Of a DNA stretch of 64,000 nt, positions 30,985 through 42,060 are shown one piece after another. Made by a program: the position numbers and the translations under genes. The notes under the pieces are model-generated. The model searched no databases and was not told the DNA's origin. It worked only from the letters and a program-made list of their open reading frames with translations. This DNA is from Epithemia pelagica (taxonomy: Eukaryota > Bacillariophyta > Bacillariophyceae > Surirellales > Surirellaceae), in NCBI GenBank assembly GCA_946965045.2, contig OX337233.1:868001-932000 (forward strand). Direction: 5' to 3'. The first letter of the stretch is position 1, and each line of letters begins with the position of its first letter.

Positions 30985-33591
30985 TCACGACGACCGTGTC
31001 CTGGGTGGTGGTGGTTCCTCCCCGTGATGTTGATGAGGATAATGACTAGTATTGCTGCTGCTGCTTCGGACGGGTAAGGAATATTGTCGTGTCAACAATT
31101 TTCCATGACTATCGTACAACGTGTCGTGATCGTCGAGAATGGATTCATTGTAGGGACCATGTTGCTGCACCGTAGGAGTGCCATCCGGCGGCACAGGGGC
31201 TGCCAAAGAACCACCACCACCGTGGTGATCGGAATAGGAATACTGCAGGGGTGGATGCTGCGGCTCTGGTTGTAGTGGTGGTCGTACGGTTGTCGTTCTT
31301 GCGTGCTGTGGTACCAAGAATCGAAAGAGCGCGACGGTTCCGGCCAAGTACAAGACGAGCAAGAGCAAGCCTTGAATTTCCAATTGTGCAATGAGATACC
31401 AATTAATCACCATGGCCAAACAGGGAATCCAGGGAACACAGGGAGTACGAAAATAGGACGATGGATCCGTGTCGTCGTCATTGTCGTCAGCGTCATGATC
31501 CATGGAGAGGTGGTGGTGGTGATGGTCGTCGTGGTGATTCCAAGGAGACCTGTCGTCGTCGTCGTTGGGAGAAACGTGTGGTTCCAGTGGTGTCGTGCGG
31601 GGTCCTCCTCCTCCTCGATGGTGATGTGGATCTGTACTACTAGTAGCATGCGGATTGGGATGCTGGTCCACAAAAGGAGCTTGGACCGCCATTCGGTTCG
31701 TCGTCGTCGTTGTTGGGATGGAAGGCTGTACCGCCGTGTACGAATGACGTCGCACTGTGGTCCTTGTCTTGGCAGGGTGGTACGTGGTTCCATTCGCCCC
31801 CCACAGAAGAGGGTTCCAGCAATAGGTCCACCATTGCCACCACTGCGGAGACGGAGGAGGAAAGGGGGGTTGTCGAGTGGTGGTTGTAATGGTGGTACGA
31901 CTGGGTGGTGGTTTGTTGTTGGTCGTAAAATAGGGAACAATGCCCCATCCATAACAGACCACGGTGGCCAGCGTCAAGAGGAGTACGAGTCCTTGGTTCC
32001 ACCATGGTGTCGTTGTTGTTGTTGTCGTCGTGTCAGGATTCTTCATGTCGTTCGTTGGGTCATGGTGGGAGGAGGACGATCGACTCAACAAGAGACTGGT
32101 ACTGGCACAAAGTAGATTGAAGCACAAAATGTTGCGTTGCAACGACATGGTATGGGTGTTGTTGTGGTTGTGTTTGGGGTGGGAAGGAGGAGCATATCCA
32201 TCTTGTTCTTGTGGTGGTTGTTCTTGTGGTGGTTCATGGGCCTCGAGTTCTTCTTGTGGTTGTACTTGTTGTCGTTGTTGCTGTTGCTGTTGTTGGTCCT
32301 GTCTCAATACCAAGAGACTGGCATTGGCCAAACAAAAGGCTACCAAAATGCCACAACTAATCAAATCGTCCAAATACGTAAAGGGCACGGCCGTGGCAAT
32401 GCTCGTCATGACGAGTCCCCAAATCCACGTGGCGCGGCGCAACGGATTGGCAGTGGCCGTACGGCCCGTACGGCCAAACCAAGCGGCCGGCAACAAGCCA
32501 TCGTCGGCCATGCGTTGCGACAAGCGGGGTTGGGCGAGTAACGAGACCAACACAACGACGGGCAGCGTCCCCAATTCTCCGAGGGCCGCCAGTTGCGACC
32601 AGACGGGACGATTCCGCAGGGCAAAGGCGGCGGGAAATCCAGCCGTCGGCGACACGTCCGCGGGATGGGGTACCATGCCCGTCAAGGCCATCGAAGCGCC
32701 GACGGAACACAAGGTGACAATGGCCAGTGTCGCCAAAATGGCGCGTGGCACGTTGCGACGAGGATTCACGGCTTCGCCGGCCACGACACAGACTTCGTCA
32801 TAACCCAAATAGCCAAAAAAGGCCGACGTGGTGCCCCGGACAATGCCCGTCACGCCGTGCGGCGGCGGGGTCGATCGCCAGGCCGCGCCTTGAAACAAGG
32901 TGAATCCACCCACGACCAATCCGGCAATCAAGAGCAGTTTGAGGCCGGTAATGAGATTGGTGACTTGTTTCGATTCTTGCACGCCCCAGACCAACAGGGC
33001 CATGGCCCAGAGCGAAATCAATCCAGCGGGGATATTGATCCAGCCGTCCCCCGGCAACAACCAATCGGACCAAACCGTCGAATGCGTTTGGATGCCGTCG
33101 TCGTCCTGGTTATTGGTGGTGTTCCATTCCTCCTCTTGGTCCTCTTGTCGACTCGCATCACTCATTTGTACCGTCGACGACAGATACCAGACCAGCTTGT
33201 CGCCCCACGTCCGAGCCACCGCCGCACCGGACACGGCATATTCCAAGGTCAAGCAGGCGGCGGCCAAGAGCGCCACCGTCGTGGTATACTGAGAGCCACC
33301 CAAGTGCACGGCGCGACAATAGGCATAGGTCGATCCGGTATCGGGAATGGCACTGGCCAATTCGCACAAACTCAACGCCGACGTGGTGGCGGCGACACCG
33401 GCGCCTATCCACGATAGGTAGGTATACGTTCCCGCATAGCCGTGGGCAATTTGACCGCACAGCACAAAAATGCCCGAACCGACGGTTCCCCCCACACCCA
33501 AGGCAATCAAATCCATCAAGGACATGTGACGATGCGAAGAAGGAGATGGAAGAGGCCTCGAAACATCGGTGGATGACGACGACGACGACAT
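30985..33591 (-). CDS. Cationic amino-acid transporter (CAT type, APC superfamily)
   Basis: Single exon, 868 residues, ATG at 33591, TGA at 30985-30987. The N-terminal half is an APC-fold permease. The first helix is LIALGVGGTVGSGIFVLCGQ, followed by SALSLCELASAIPDTGSTYA and GYDEVCVVAGEAVNPRRNVP, all typical of SLC7/CAT proteins. The second half has long His/Thr/Gln-rich hydrophilic loops. A CAT C-terminal helix pair follows (TPCVPWIPCLAMVINWYLIA) and then a cytosolic His/Ser-rich tail. It is longer than most CATs (600-700 residues) because of low-complexity insertions. It should import basic or neutral amino acids across plasma or vacuolar membrane; which one is not visible. Four truncated copies lie nearby. 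This is the only complete one. Confidence 0.85.
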   Translation of the reverse strand: MSSSSSSTDVSRPLPSPSSHRHMSLMDLIALGVGGTVGSGIFVLCGQIAHGYAGTYTYLSWIGAGVAATTSALSLCELASAIPDTGSTYAYCRAVHLGGSQYTTTVALLAAACLTLEYAVSGAAVARTWGDKLVWYLSSTVQMSDASRQEDQEEEWNTTNNQDDDGIQTHSTVWSDWLLPGDGWINIPAGLISLWAMALLVWGVQESKQVTNLITGLKLLLIAGLVVGGFTLFQGAAWRSTPPPHGVTGIVRGTTSAFFGYLGYDEVCVVAGEAVNPRRNVPRAILATLAIVTLCSVGASMALTGMVPHPADVSPTAGFPAAFALRNRPVWSQLAALGELGTLPVVVLVSLLAQPRLSQRMADDGLLPAAWFGRTGRTATANPLRRATWIWGLVMTSIATAVPFTYLDDLISCGILVAFCLANASLLVLRQDQQQQQQQRQQVQPQEELEAHEPPQEQPPQEQDGYAPPSHPKHNHNNTHTMSLQRNILCFNLLCASTSLLLSRSSSSHHDPTNDMKNPDTTTTTTTTPWWNQGLVLLLTLATVVCYGWGIVPYFTTNNKPPPSRTTITTTTRQPPFPPPSPQWWQWWTYCWNPLLWGANGTTYHPAKTRTTVRRHSYTAVQPSIPTTTTTNRMAVQAPFVDQHPNPHATSSTDPHHHRGGGGPRTTPLEPHVSPNDDDDRSPWNHHDDHHHHHLSMDHDADDNDDDTDPSSYFRTPCVPWIPCLAMVINWYLIAQLEIQGLLLLVLYLAGTVALFRFLVPQHARTTTVRPPLQPEPQHPPLQYSYSDHHGGGGSLAAPVPPDGTPTVQQHGPYNESILDDHDTLYDSHGKLLTRQYSLPVRSSSSNTSHYPHQHHGEEPPPPRTRSS

Positions 33592-34020
33592 GATACTGAA
33601 GAGGAGGAACGACTGTGGCTCACCGTATAGACAGTGGTTGGAGTGTGGTTCTCGTCCTTCTGTCTCCTACCACTCTCTCTTTTCCTTTGTTTTTGGAACT
33701 GGTTGGTGTCGGTGCGTCTCGATCCACGACGGAGTGTCTCTTTCTGTTTTTTATAGAGAGAGATCAGTCGTTCGAATCCCAATAATATTATGTTCTCGCT
33801 CCTCTCTCTTCTTTGCTTTTGTTCTGTTGTTGTTTGTTGTGGTTGTTCTGTTCCAAAAGTGTCTTTGGCCACATGTGCAATGGCCACGTTCTCTCGCGGA
33901 ACTTTGGAAGCTCCGGGGTCGCGCTTTCGAAACGCCCTTCGGTCACTAGACGCGACTCGTCAAGGCGCCCATTCCGTCTCGGGCACCCACTCCGTAGCCA
34001 GCATCAATCGAGTTCGTTTG
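33592..34020 (-). promoter_or_regulatory. Upstream region of the CAT gene
   Basis: Shares with 27830-28238 and 46015-46340 the strings AATATTAT, GAGACACTCCGTCGTGGATC-like and CGGGCACCCACTCCGTAGCC. Conservation of this non-coding block in front of all three CAT starts suggests a promoter and leader, but no specific element can be named. Confidence 0.45.
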
Positions 34021-34149
34021 TGACGCGCGCCCAACACACCCATACTTTTTGACTCGATCTCGGACACCATCCTAGAATGGTGAATGGTACCATGTCCGGA
34101 ACAGAGCAGCAAGTTTGTGTGTGTGTTTGGGGGGGGTGTGACCACACAC

Positions 34150-34440
34150 TGCCATCGCCAAGGACTACTACTAGTACTACGACGTGGCACCCGGGCCCGA
34201 TCACCACGGCGGTGGTGGTTCGACAGCCACTGCTGTGCCGCTCGACGGCCACACGACTACCATCGTGCAAGATCCCTACAATGAACCCATTCTCGACCAT
34301 CACGACACTTTGTACGAGAGTCATGGAAAGTTGCTGGCACCACACTATTCCTCACCCGTCCGTACTACGTAGTCATCATCAGCAGCATCCTGCCGTGGAG
34401 GAACCACCACCACCCAGGACACGGTCGTCGTGAGAGGAGA
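34150..34440 (+). pseudogene. CAT transporter C-terminal fragment 1
   Basis: DHHGGGGSTATAVPLDGHTT, then DPYNEPILDHHDTLYESHGK, matches the cytosolic tail of the intact CAT protein (DHDTLYDSHGKLL). An in-frame stop follows SSPVRTT. The transporter core is missing. It lies in front of oxygenase copy B, just as the other C-terminal fragment lies in front of copy D. Confidence 0.8.
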
Positions 34441-35318
34441 GGGAGATGCCGATACGGAGAAACACACCAAAAACGAGCAGCAACTCCACTCGGTGTGGTG
34501 TGCCAGTCGTCCAAAATTGTCATGACTTCGATTTTTGTTGGTTCCATGGGCAACGGAGTGAGACCAATTGGGGTGACCGACTTTTGGAAGGATTTGGATC
34601 CAGTCCACCACGAAACGAATGTTTGGATGGGGAAGCACAGGATTTGGAGTATCGAAAGGAAGGTCGTTAGCAACATTACAATTCCCACTTGATGTTTGCC
34701 AGTGATTCCAAGAATCGGTGTCGACGTGTTTGGTTTGGATGACCACTCTACCTCAAAGACATTCTATGAGTGACGACTTGATTGGATATCGTCCTTCCAC
34801 CAAGTCTCCCGTTACGAAATGCTCTGTAGAGGTGATCGGTCCAAGCTTGTTTTCTCCGTGTGCATATGTGAATCATTGCTCTTTCGCGCTGATTCGATTT
34901 GAGTTGGACAAGGAAACGATTTTCCTCAAAGACATTTAAGAAAGGATTGGATTGGATATCATGCGTATATAGCCTATCCATGGAGGCATTCCAGTGTTAT
35001 AACGGACTGAAGATCAATCGCGTTTCTCATGCAATGAACCTTCATTCACGTTACTTGAGTTTCAGTGCTCACCGCAAAACCTGAGAGGGAACAACTGCTG
35101 CTTCTTGTTGCAATCCACATGATCTTCCCACGTGCAAGGTCCTCACTCGTCGCCCTTAATCACCCCACGCTCGTGTGGTCCACCGTGCGTAATTCGCAGC
35201 GTGGAACCTCTGCTATCAAGTAAAGTGTACTTTGCGAATCAAATCTGAACTTGGGGTTCAGGAAAACCGCAAATTTTCAGAAGACCCATCGAATTAAGAA
35301 AGCAATCCACAAATCATC
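34441..35318. other. Spacer of oxygenase unit B
   Basis: Nearly the same as 47414-48311 (unit D). It includes the string shared by four units (34700-34790) and a second copy of the oxygenase leader (about 35120-35223, IFPRARSSLVALNHPTLVWS). No other coding sequence recognised. Confidence 0.55.
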
Positions 35319-36850
35319 ATGATCTCCCCACTTGCCAGGTCCTCACTTGTCGCCCTTGCCACCGTCCACCGTGGGTATTTCGCAGCGTGGTCCAGCACCG
35401 TATTGCCACCATTGGATCCTCGCCGGGGGAAACCTGAAACCAGGTGGCGAATGGACGAGGGCCTTCTTTCTCGGCGATCTCATACTTCCAAGGATATCAC
35501 CACCCTGAGTCAAACTAGTTCCAACGATCATCAAGACGAGGCAGCCATCATGGGGACTCGGATGAAGAACCGTACGACGCATCGGAATTGAAGAAACTCT
35601 TGGATGTTATTGACCCGACCGGCTCCTTTGCAACGTGCGGAACCTTTGCATTCCCCGGACCGAACGCCAAGATTGAAATTGCCCGTGTTGGAACGATTGG
35701 ATTGCCTCTCCACCCGGTCCTCGCCAAATATATGAAAGACACTGTGGCGGAGAAGGCCCCGTTTGGACGAGGACCCGAAACATTACTGGACGAGTCGGTT
35801 CGCAAGGCATGGCAAATTGATCCTTGCCAAGTAACTATGACAGGATGGAAGGACACGGTTTCCAACGTGGTCAAACAGGCATGTTACGAGCTTGGTATTT
35901 CCAACGAAAATGTCCAAAACCTTGGCATTGAAGCTCATCTCTACAAGGTTCTCTTGTACGAAAAGGGCGGTCATTTCAAAACACATAAGGACACGGTTAA
36001 GCAAGAAGGCATGTTTGGGACATTGGTCCTCCAGCTACCCAGTGTCTTTGAGGGCAGCGACAGTGTTGTGTCTCACCGTGGTGAGACGAAGCGGTTCAAG
36101 ATATCCGAGGACTGTGAGACAACGTATCAGTACATGGCATTCTATGGAGACTGTGAACATGAAATCATGCCGGTGACCGAGGGTTGGCGGTTCTGTTTGG
36201 TGTACAATTTGGTCGTCACCAAGCCTCATCCCATGGGAGTTGTTCCGGATGGCAGTCAGCTGGAGTCAATGGTGAAGAAGCTTGAGATTGAGGCTGTCAA
36301 ATGGAAAGCAAGCTCTACAGGAAAGTTGGGCTACTGTTTGGATCATGAATACACGCTGGATAGCCTTGACTTTGGAAAGTTGAAGGGGCGCGATGCTGTC
36401 GTCTCGAGTGCATTGCGCCATGCGAAAGATGACGCTGGTAACCGCATGTTTGACCTGTGTCTTGTCTTTTTTTATCAGATGTATGAAGAATTGCCTTGTG
36501 AATACAACAATGAGTATGGAGTCGAAATGATTATCTTTGAGGATGGGAGTAGTGTGACTCGACCGAAGAGTAAGCCCCCCGCAGGTATGAAGGGGATCAA
36601 CATATGGTGTGATAAGGCAATGCATACTTCTCAGAATGATGGATTTGTCAAAGAAATGAAGGATCTTACCGAGGAGGAAAGGGCCGAGTTCGAAGCGAAT
36701 AGTCTTGATGAGGAAATACAGATTGGGAACCGTAAAGAAGTGGAGGTAGAGCACCATGAAGCGGGAAACCAGGGAGGTGGACACACGACGTGGTATCGCT
36801 CGGCAGTCCTGGTCCTTCAACCTGCATGCCACAAGAGTGATGAGAGTTAA
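35319..36850 (+). pseudogene. 2OG/Fe(II) oxygenase, copy B, frameshifted
   Basis: The leader frame starts at ATG 35319 (MISPLARSSLVALATVHRGY). A 2-bp insertion at about 35552 (ATGGGGACTCGG instead of ATGGACTCGG) shifts the frame, and it ends at a TGA at 35589. The catalytic frame is open from there to 36850. It keeps the iron ligands (GGHFKTHKDT; CEHEIMPVTEGWRF). The first in-frame ATG of the catalytic part is at 35732. A leaderless protein starting there would lose about 45 residues of the conserved region. Copy D has the same insertion. I call it a pseudogene or a changed gene. Intact catalytic residues make recent loss or a new start possible. Confidence 0.75.
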
Positions 36851-36893
36851 TCTATTCGCAGTCCTCAACTGTGACTCCAACCTAGTAAAATTT

Positions 36894-37800
36894 TTAGTCC
36901 GAATTGCCTATGAGAACAAAGAGAGTTCTTGGCCGGTCCATTGTTTTACTACTCGTAGTCGGATCTAAATAAGTATGGAGGGGGGAACCTGGAATTACAA
37001 CAAACCTCGACCCCCCTGGACACGAGTCCAGTCCACTACGAGTGGAACCACGGTTGGTCACCAATTCCCTCTCCTTCTTTGTCGACCCCATCCCGAAAAT
37101 GACCTTGAGGAGTTGGAGCAGTTTGACAATGGGAAGCGGATGCGCACCAAGACTTGTGTGGCCTGTGATGGTCTTGGTTTGGTCGTGGACCGACACATTC
37201 ATGCACCCTACAATGCCCATGACGAACGCCTTGGATAATAGTAGCAACGCAACAATGACAATGCTTGCAATGCGGTGGATCACAAATCTGCAGCTTTACA
37301 GGAGGATAGTCCCAGATTCTTACTCAATTGGGGAACCGTTCTTCCGTCCTACAACTTCCAACAGGGTTGCATGGCGCCTGGAACTCCGATATCTCTAACC
37401 AGAGGTAGACCCCACCGAAATGCATGTTCAGGATTATCGATGGTTGTAGTGGTAGCAAGAACCAAACATACAATAAAGATGATGAGGATGATATTGACAC
37501 ACCTGTAGCCATTGCCTTTCGGCAATTCCGTGTGGCCAATCGGAGCAAGGGTCGCAGTGTTATTGGCCTGCCATGTGTCAAGAAAGGATTGTTGCCATTG
37601 GCGCAACCCATTCCAGATGTTGCCACGGCCATTTCCCATACACTGGAACCTCAAATCTTCGAACGGTCCATTGGTTGTCGTTTGGCTTTGCTCGCCCATC
37701 CGAAACACGAGGTAATTTACGAATGATCGTAGAGTTACTTCTGCCATTACGGAGGCACAAAAGCCACTTTTATCACCTCGGTGGAGGCAAACCAAAACCG
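36894..37800 (-). pseudogene. Unknown membrane-protein-like remnant B
   Basis: Tail-to-tail with oxygenase copy B. Minus-strand frames read GPFEDLRFQCMGNGRGNIWN, a hydrophobic stretch CVNIILIIFIVCLVLATTTT, VRDIGVPGAMQP, and, in a second frame, IASIVIVALLLLSKAFVMGI and DHTSLGAHPLPIV-like sequence. The same order is seen at 44966-45637 and 50040-50871. The frames are broken differently in each copy. No known family recognised. Two or more membrane segments are likely in the ancestor. Confidence 0.5.
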
Positions 37801-40800
37801 TGTCTTTGACTTACTAATCCAATGCTAATATCGTTATTCAAAAAGACTACGCGTCAGAACGATTCGTTCGAATGGTGGTTGCCATGGCTTGGTCTTTGCC
37901 ACCATCCGACTCGGACGACGATGACGACAAGGATACTGCAGCAGCATTCTCCGGACCCACCAGGGACAAGACAACAGGTAACAGAATCAAACCATGACCC
38001 ACACCCAAGGTCACCAAGCCCACAAAGGCAATGAAAATCGTATAAAAGATGGTACTTGTCGAAAAGGCCAATGGCAAGGTTCCCATAAAGGTCGAAATAC
38101 CACCAATCAACACCGATGCACCCATGGTCCTCAACATTTCCGCAACCTTTTCTTCACGGTTGCCCGATGACTCATAGTATCGCAACAAGACGTGCAAAAT
38201 AAAGTCAACCAACAAACCAATCGACATGACCAAGGCAATGTAACTCACGGCATTCACGTGAACACCCGCCCATTGCATCACACCCAACAAATCAATATAC
38301 AACAAACAAATCATGGGAAGGACAAACAAGGCTCCCGTCCAATGGGGAACAAACACCAGAGCGACAGCTGTCACGGCAACCACTCCCAAGACAGTCGTCA
38401 AAATGAGCTCGTCCACTGACACGGCATAAAACTCCCAAATATCATAAATACCATCATAGGAAAAGAACCTCCAGTCGGACTGACCGGCATTGATGGGTTG
38501 ACGGGATGTCACGGATCGCTGATCTTTCAATGTGTCAATTTGATCGTTCACATCTTCAATGTCCACATTGTCCATTTGAAGTTCCACACGAGACGCAATA
38601 ATGTGACCACTTGTCTCATTTCGAACAATGTGATCGGCGTACAAGTCAAAGAACACCAGATCGGACAAAAATGCATCCAGTTGTTGCGGAAAGTCGAGTG
38701 TCGACAAGGTACCACTTTCATCTTGTGCCACAAAAGCTTTAAAGTCACGGAGCCAAAAAAATTCTGGTTGCTCCTCAATCGCATCAATCGTCACAAGATC
38801 ATTCACATAGTCTTCCATTTGTTGTTGAATATCCTCTCGGGACTGATCCACAAACCGAAAGTACGCATAAGGCGCAACTGTACTTCGAGCGGTATACTCG
38901 TCCAAGGAATCCAAAAAGTCAGTCACATAGGAATCATCTGGCATCACGTCCGAGAACTCAAACTCTTGCGTCAAATTGGATGCACTGAACGAGCACACAA
39001 TGGCCAATGCAACAAACGAGACAAGGACCACAACCTTGACGATAGGGTTCATCAAAAACTTGGCATACCGGACCATAAATGCGTCCACAAAAGTGCCAGT
39101 GTGTTTGGATGAACTTGTTGTTGTTGTTGTTGCCTGTTTTGGTGCAGTACTGGTCTCTTCGTCTTGTTGCTGTTGTTCTTCGTCATCATTATCGTTTCCT
39201 GGCTTGGCCGTGATGCAAGTGCAGCAATCACGACGTCCCTCTTGGATGCGACGAGCATCCAGCACGAGGCAACCCACGAAAAAGGTCAATTGGTAAATAT
39301 AGATAAAGATAATTGTGGGAAAGGCATACAAACACAACCAATACACGGCCGGAATGCTCGACAAACAACCGAGGCCAAAGGCCAACACCGAGGTCAAGGT
39401 TGTCAAGGTAATGGAAAGACCGGCTTCTTCCATGGTCTCCTCAATCCGTTCCGTAATTTCCTTGTCTTCACTGGTTCGGGAAAAGGCCCCATACACAATA
39501 AAGGCATCATCCAAACCAATACCAAAAATGACAAAGGGAAGAATCTGAGTCATGGAGGTGAAGCTCACGCCGATTATGAACAAGAGACCAAATCCAGAAA
39601 AGAGACTGAGCAAGACCGAAATGACTGCGGAAAAGCCCAACAAACTTTGCGACCGAACCTTGTCCCTTTTCCAAAACACCAAGGCTGTGAAAATCGACAT
39701 GACCACAAAGACAATGGGAATCAAGGGAATATCTCGCACAATGGCACGTTCAAATCTGTTGTAAAAGCACAAAGAGAAACATCATGAGCATCAGAGAACC
39801 AGATAACATGTTTTATAACTTGCAGCATTGATATAAAACATCGCACGTACTCATCGCCAAAAGACCGTTCGGCCAACACTTCAAGATGCAAATTGTTGCC
39901 CTGGATTGCCTCGAGAGCATCACTCAAGTCATGAATGGCATCCAAGGCATCCTCTTCAAAGTCTTCCACCTCTTCCTCATCGGTACCCGGCAAGGCAAAC
40001 GTGATGGAATACGACTGGGCCGACACCAAGGTACCATCAGAACTACGCTCTGGTTTGCCAAAGACTCCATTTTCCGAAACTGGACTGCCATCGGGAAAGG
40101 TCAGGGCCGACATGGCTTCAATGGCTTCTTGATCCGAACCAATCTGGTCTTCAAAAATGGCGGTCGTCAAGTTCCAAAAGTTGACCACACCATCAATTTC
40201 ACACGTTGTCTCACCAGTAGTGGGATTGATGTAGGTGCTCTTGGCACAAATACGATCGTACCCCCGAACACCTCGCACGGTATCCAAGGCTTCAAAGACA
40301 TGATTCAACTGAGATTGACCCAAGACATTGGCACCATTGGCATGAAAAAAGAGAATAAAATCACGCGATTCCACTGGAAAGCCTGGTTTGGACTCTTCAA
40401 TCCAATCACTATGCTTGACCGGTTTCGAGTTGGCGGGTGTCCACAACTTGTCTTCGTCCACATCCAAGGTGAAATTGGTAAACAAACCCACGACCAAGAG
40501 CATCAAGGATAAACACGTGACGGCGAGAATGGTGCGTTTGGGGTTGCGAGCAGCAATTTGCGTCACACGCTGCAAGGAGGCCACAATGGGAGCATGGAGG
40601 AACAAGACGCCACGCGTCCACTTGTCGGACAAAGTGTCAGACTGGAGCGTGTCGTTCTCGCGAGAGTCTGCAGTACGACGAGAATGGTCGTTAGTATATT
40701 ACAGTTTCAGTGTTGAACCTTGCAATACATCGCCATGTTTCATCGTACCTTGCTCATTGGAGGTGTGGCTGTCATCAGACGGCGTAATATTATCGTCCAA

Positions 40801-41522
40801 GACAACCGATTCCATCTTGGAAGGCGCCATGTTGGCAGTTTCGTTTTCCTTTTCAAATTCAAGGCTCATCTTGGTTGAGTTCTTTGTTTGCTGAATCGTT
40901 TTTGATTCGAGTGGAAGCTTGTTTTATGAGCTTTGGTTGGATCCTTGACACGATACATAACTTTTTCGTTGGCGATATTGGAGAGGAAGATGACGAGGAT
41001 GATGTAAGATATAGAATCTAGTTGGGGAATGATCCTGTTCCTTCCCGATTCGTTGGTGGGAATCAATTTCAAAGTCCATGGAGTGTTCTCGTGTGATCAT
41101 CCTGTAGACACATGATGATGGGTCTTCCTTGCTGTCTGCACGATGGTTGTCTCTTGTCACAACGAGAGAAACGGATGCTCTCGGTTTGTTCCTAGGAATC
41201 CACAGGATGCAAGTCATGAGAGGTTGCCTCTCAGCCAAGAAGCACCGCGATGCAAGGACGATCACTTGTCGAAGGATCCGGAATGTTCTTGCTATTGACG
41301 TAGGCTGTGACCCTACGGTGTATTGGTAGAGGCTGAGGACGATGGTGGTATGCTTACAGCTTACACACTCCACCAACATTGGAACAATGAGGAAGCACCA
41401 CAAAATGAGAGATGTCGAACAACGTAATCGGTTGTCCGGACGAGCATACGTGCCGGCGCGCGCCTTGCCTTTTGAACTATGAATGAAAGTGTACTGATCA
41501 GATCTCAAACTCTCTCCTCTAT
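37742..41522. repeat. Segmental duplication block, copy 1
   Basis: Matches 58866-62696 almost base for base, including both introns, the 5' region up to TTTTGAACTAT, and 3' flank from GAGGCACAAAAGCCACTTT. Differences in the gene are mostly single bases. 5' flank differences include short indels. The block contains one complete permease gene. Confidence 0.85.
37847..40869 (-). CDS. Patched/NPC1-like RND permease with sterol-sensing domain, copy 1
   Basis: Three exons: 40869-40749, 40667-39851, 39755-37847. Introns are 81 and 95 bp, GT-AG. 948 residues. The first exon is an acidic 40-residue head. Exon 2 has the first membrane helix (RTILAVTCLSLMLLVVGLF) and an exoplasmic loop beginning with a WTPANSKPVKHSDWI motif. 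Exon 3 starts the sterol-sensing domain: PIVFVVMSIFTALVFW, then FGIGLDDAFIVYGAFSRT. A second large loop and the second bundle follow, with GVHVNAVSYIALVMSIGLLV and D in the RND GxxxD position. Such proteins move sterols or lipids using ion gradients. The exact substrate is unknown. The intron between exons 1 and 2 is supported by an in-frame stop within it (absent in copy 2). The tail is Ser-rich. Confidence 0.88.
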
Positions 41523-41620
41523 TGGATACAGGTAGCAGCAACAGCAGTAAAAGGTTAGCAGCAGCAGCAACATAGCTACTCCTACAATCACGAGTAGGCA
41601 CAAACGAGAGCATAGCGGAG
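40870..41620. other. Upstream region of permease copy 1
   Basis: Up to about 41522 this matches the flank of copy 2 (61988-62696) and must include the promoter. A long minus-strand open frame crosses the area, but its sequence is not conserved as protein between the two blocks. I do not call a gene. Confidence 0.5.
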
Positions 41621-41782
41621 ATGTCAAAGCGAGAGGAAGAATGGGCCAAGGAGCTCAAGGCGGTGGAGGAAGATATCGCCAAGAAGTGGGAATGCGTTGA
41701 TGTGGTGAAAAAGGAGGCGACCGAGTGTTCAGACCCCGAATGGCGTACAGCTACAGGACGGCAGATCCACTGCAAAACCTGA
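41621..41782 (+). CDS. Small charged protein, possible exon
   Basis: A 53-codon ATG frame, MSKREEEWAKELKAVEEDIA, then KKWECVDVVKKEATECSDPE, ending HCKT. The composition (Glu/Lys-rich helix) is coding-like and unlike the shadow frames around it. It could be a short gene or a first exon. Nothing is recognised. It ends where a decayed oxygenase leader begins. Confidence 0.35.
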   Translation: MSKREEEWAKELKAVEEDIAKKWECVDVVKKEATECSDPEWRTATGRQIHCKT

Positions 41783-41784
41783 AA

Positions 41785-42060
41785 AGGCGGAATGCTTCTC
41801 GACAACTCCCATGTTACCCTGCGTTTTCCCACGTCCAAGGTTGCGACCGTATACACCCTTACGCTCGTACTTTACAGCATGGTCCACCGTGTATAATTTG
41901 CAGCGTATCGCAGTCCATCACCGTGCACCCGTACGTTCGCATTGCCACACACTCAACTCCATCAACCCGTTGGCGGATCCTCCACAAGGTGCTTTCTCGA
42001 CAATCGCTCATTCTTTCAAGGATATCATCACCGCAGGTCAACCTAGAATGCGCAACGCAT
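41785..42060 (+). pseudogene. Decayed fifth oxygenase leader
   Basis: Nucleotide similarity to the 5' end of oxygenase copy C: GTCCATCACCGTGCACCC against GTCCATCGCCGTGCACCC, TTGGCGGAT, and TTCAAGGATATCATCACCGC against TCCAAGGATATCACCGC. It lacks the catalytic part. Frames are broken. Confidence 0.55.

Noticed and set aside
31303-33417. Long plus-strand frames opposite the CAT gene
   Set aside because: Their Val/Gly-rich low-complexity translation is the mirror of the His/Thr/Pro-rich CAT codons.
38192-40512. Plus-strand frames of up to 208 codons opposite the permease, also at 59313-61630
   Set aside because: Antisense shadows of a highly conserved gene. They are conserved only because the sense strand is.
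40924-41856. 310-codon minus-strand open frame upstream of permease copy 1
   Set aside because: It lies in the duplicated 5' flank. The corresponding area of copy 2 has indels that would break it, and the translation shows no domain. It is treated as chance openness.
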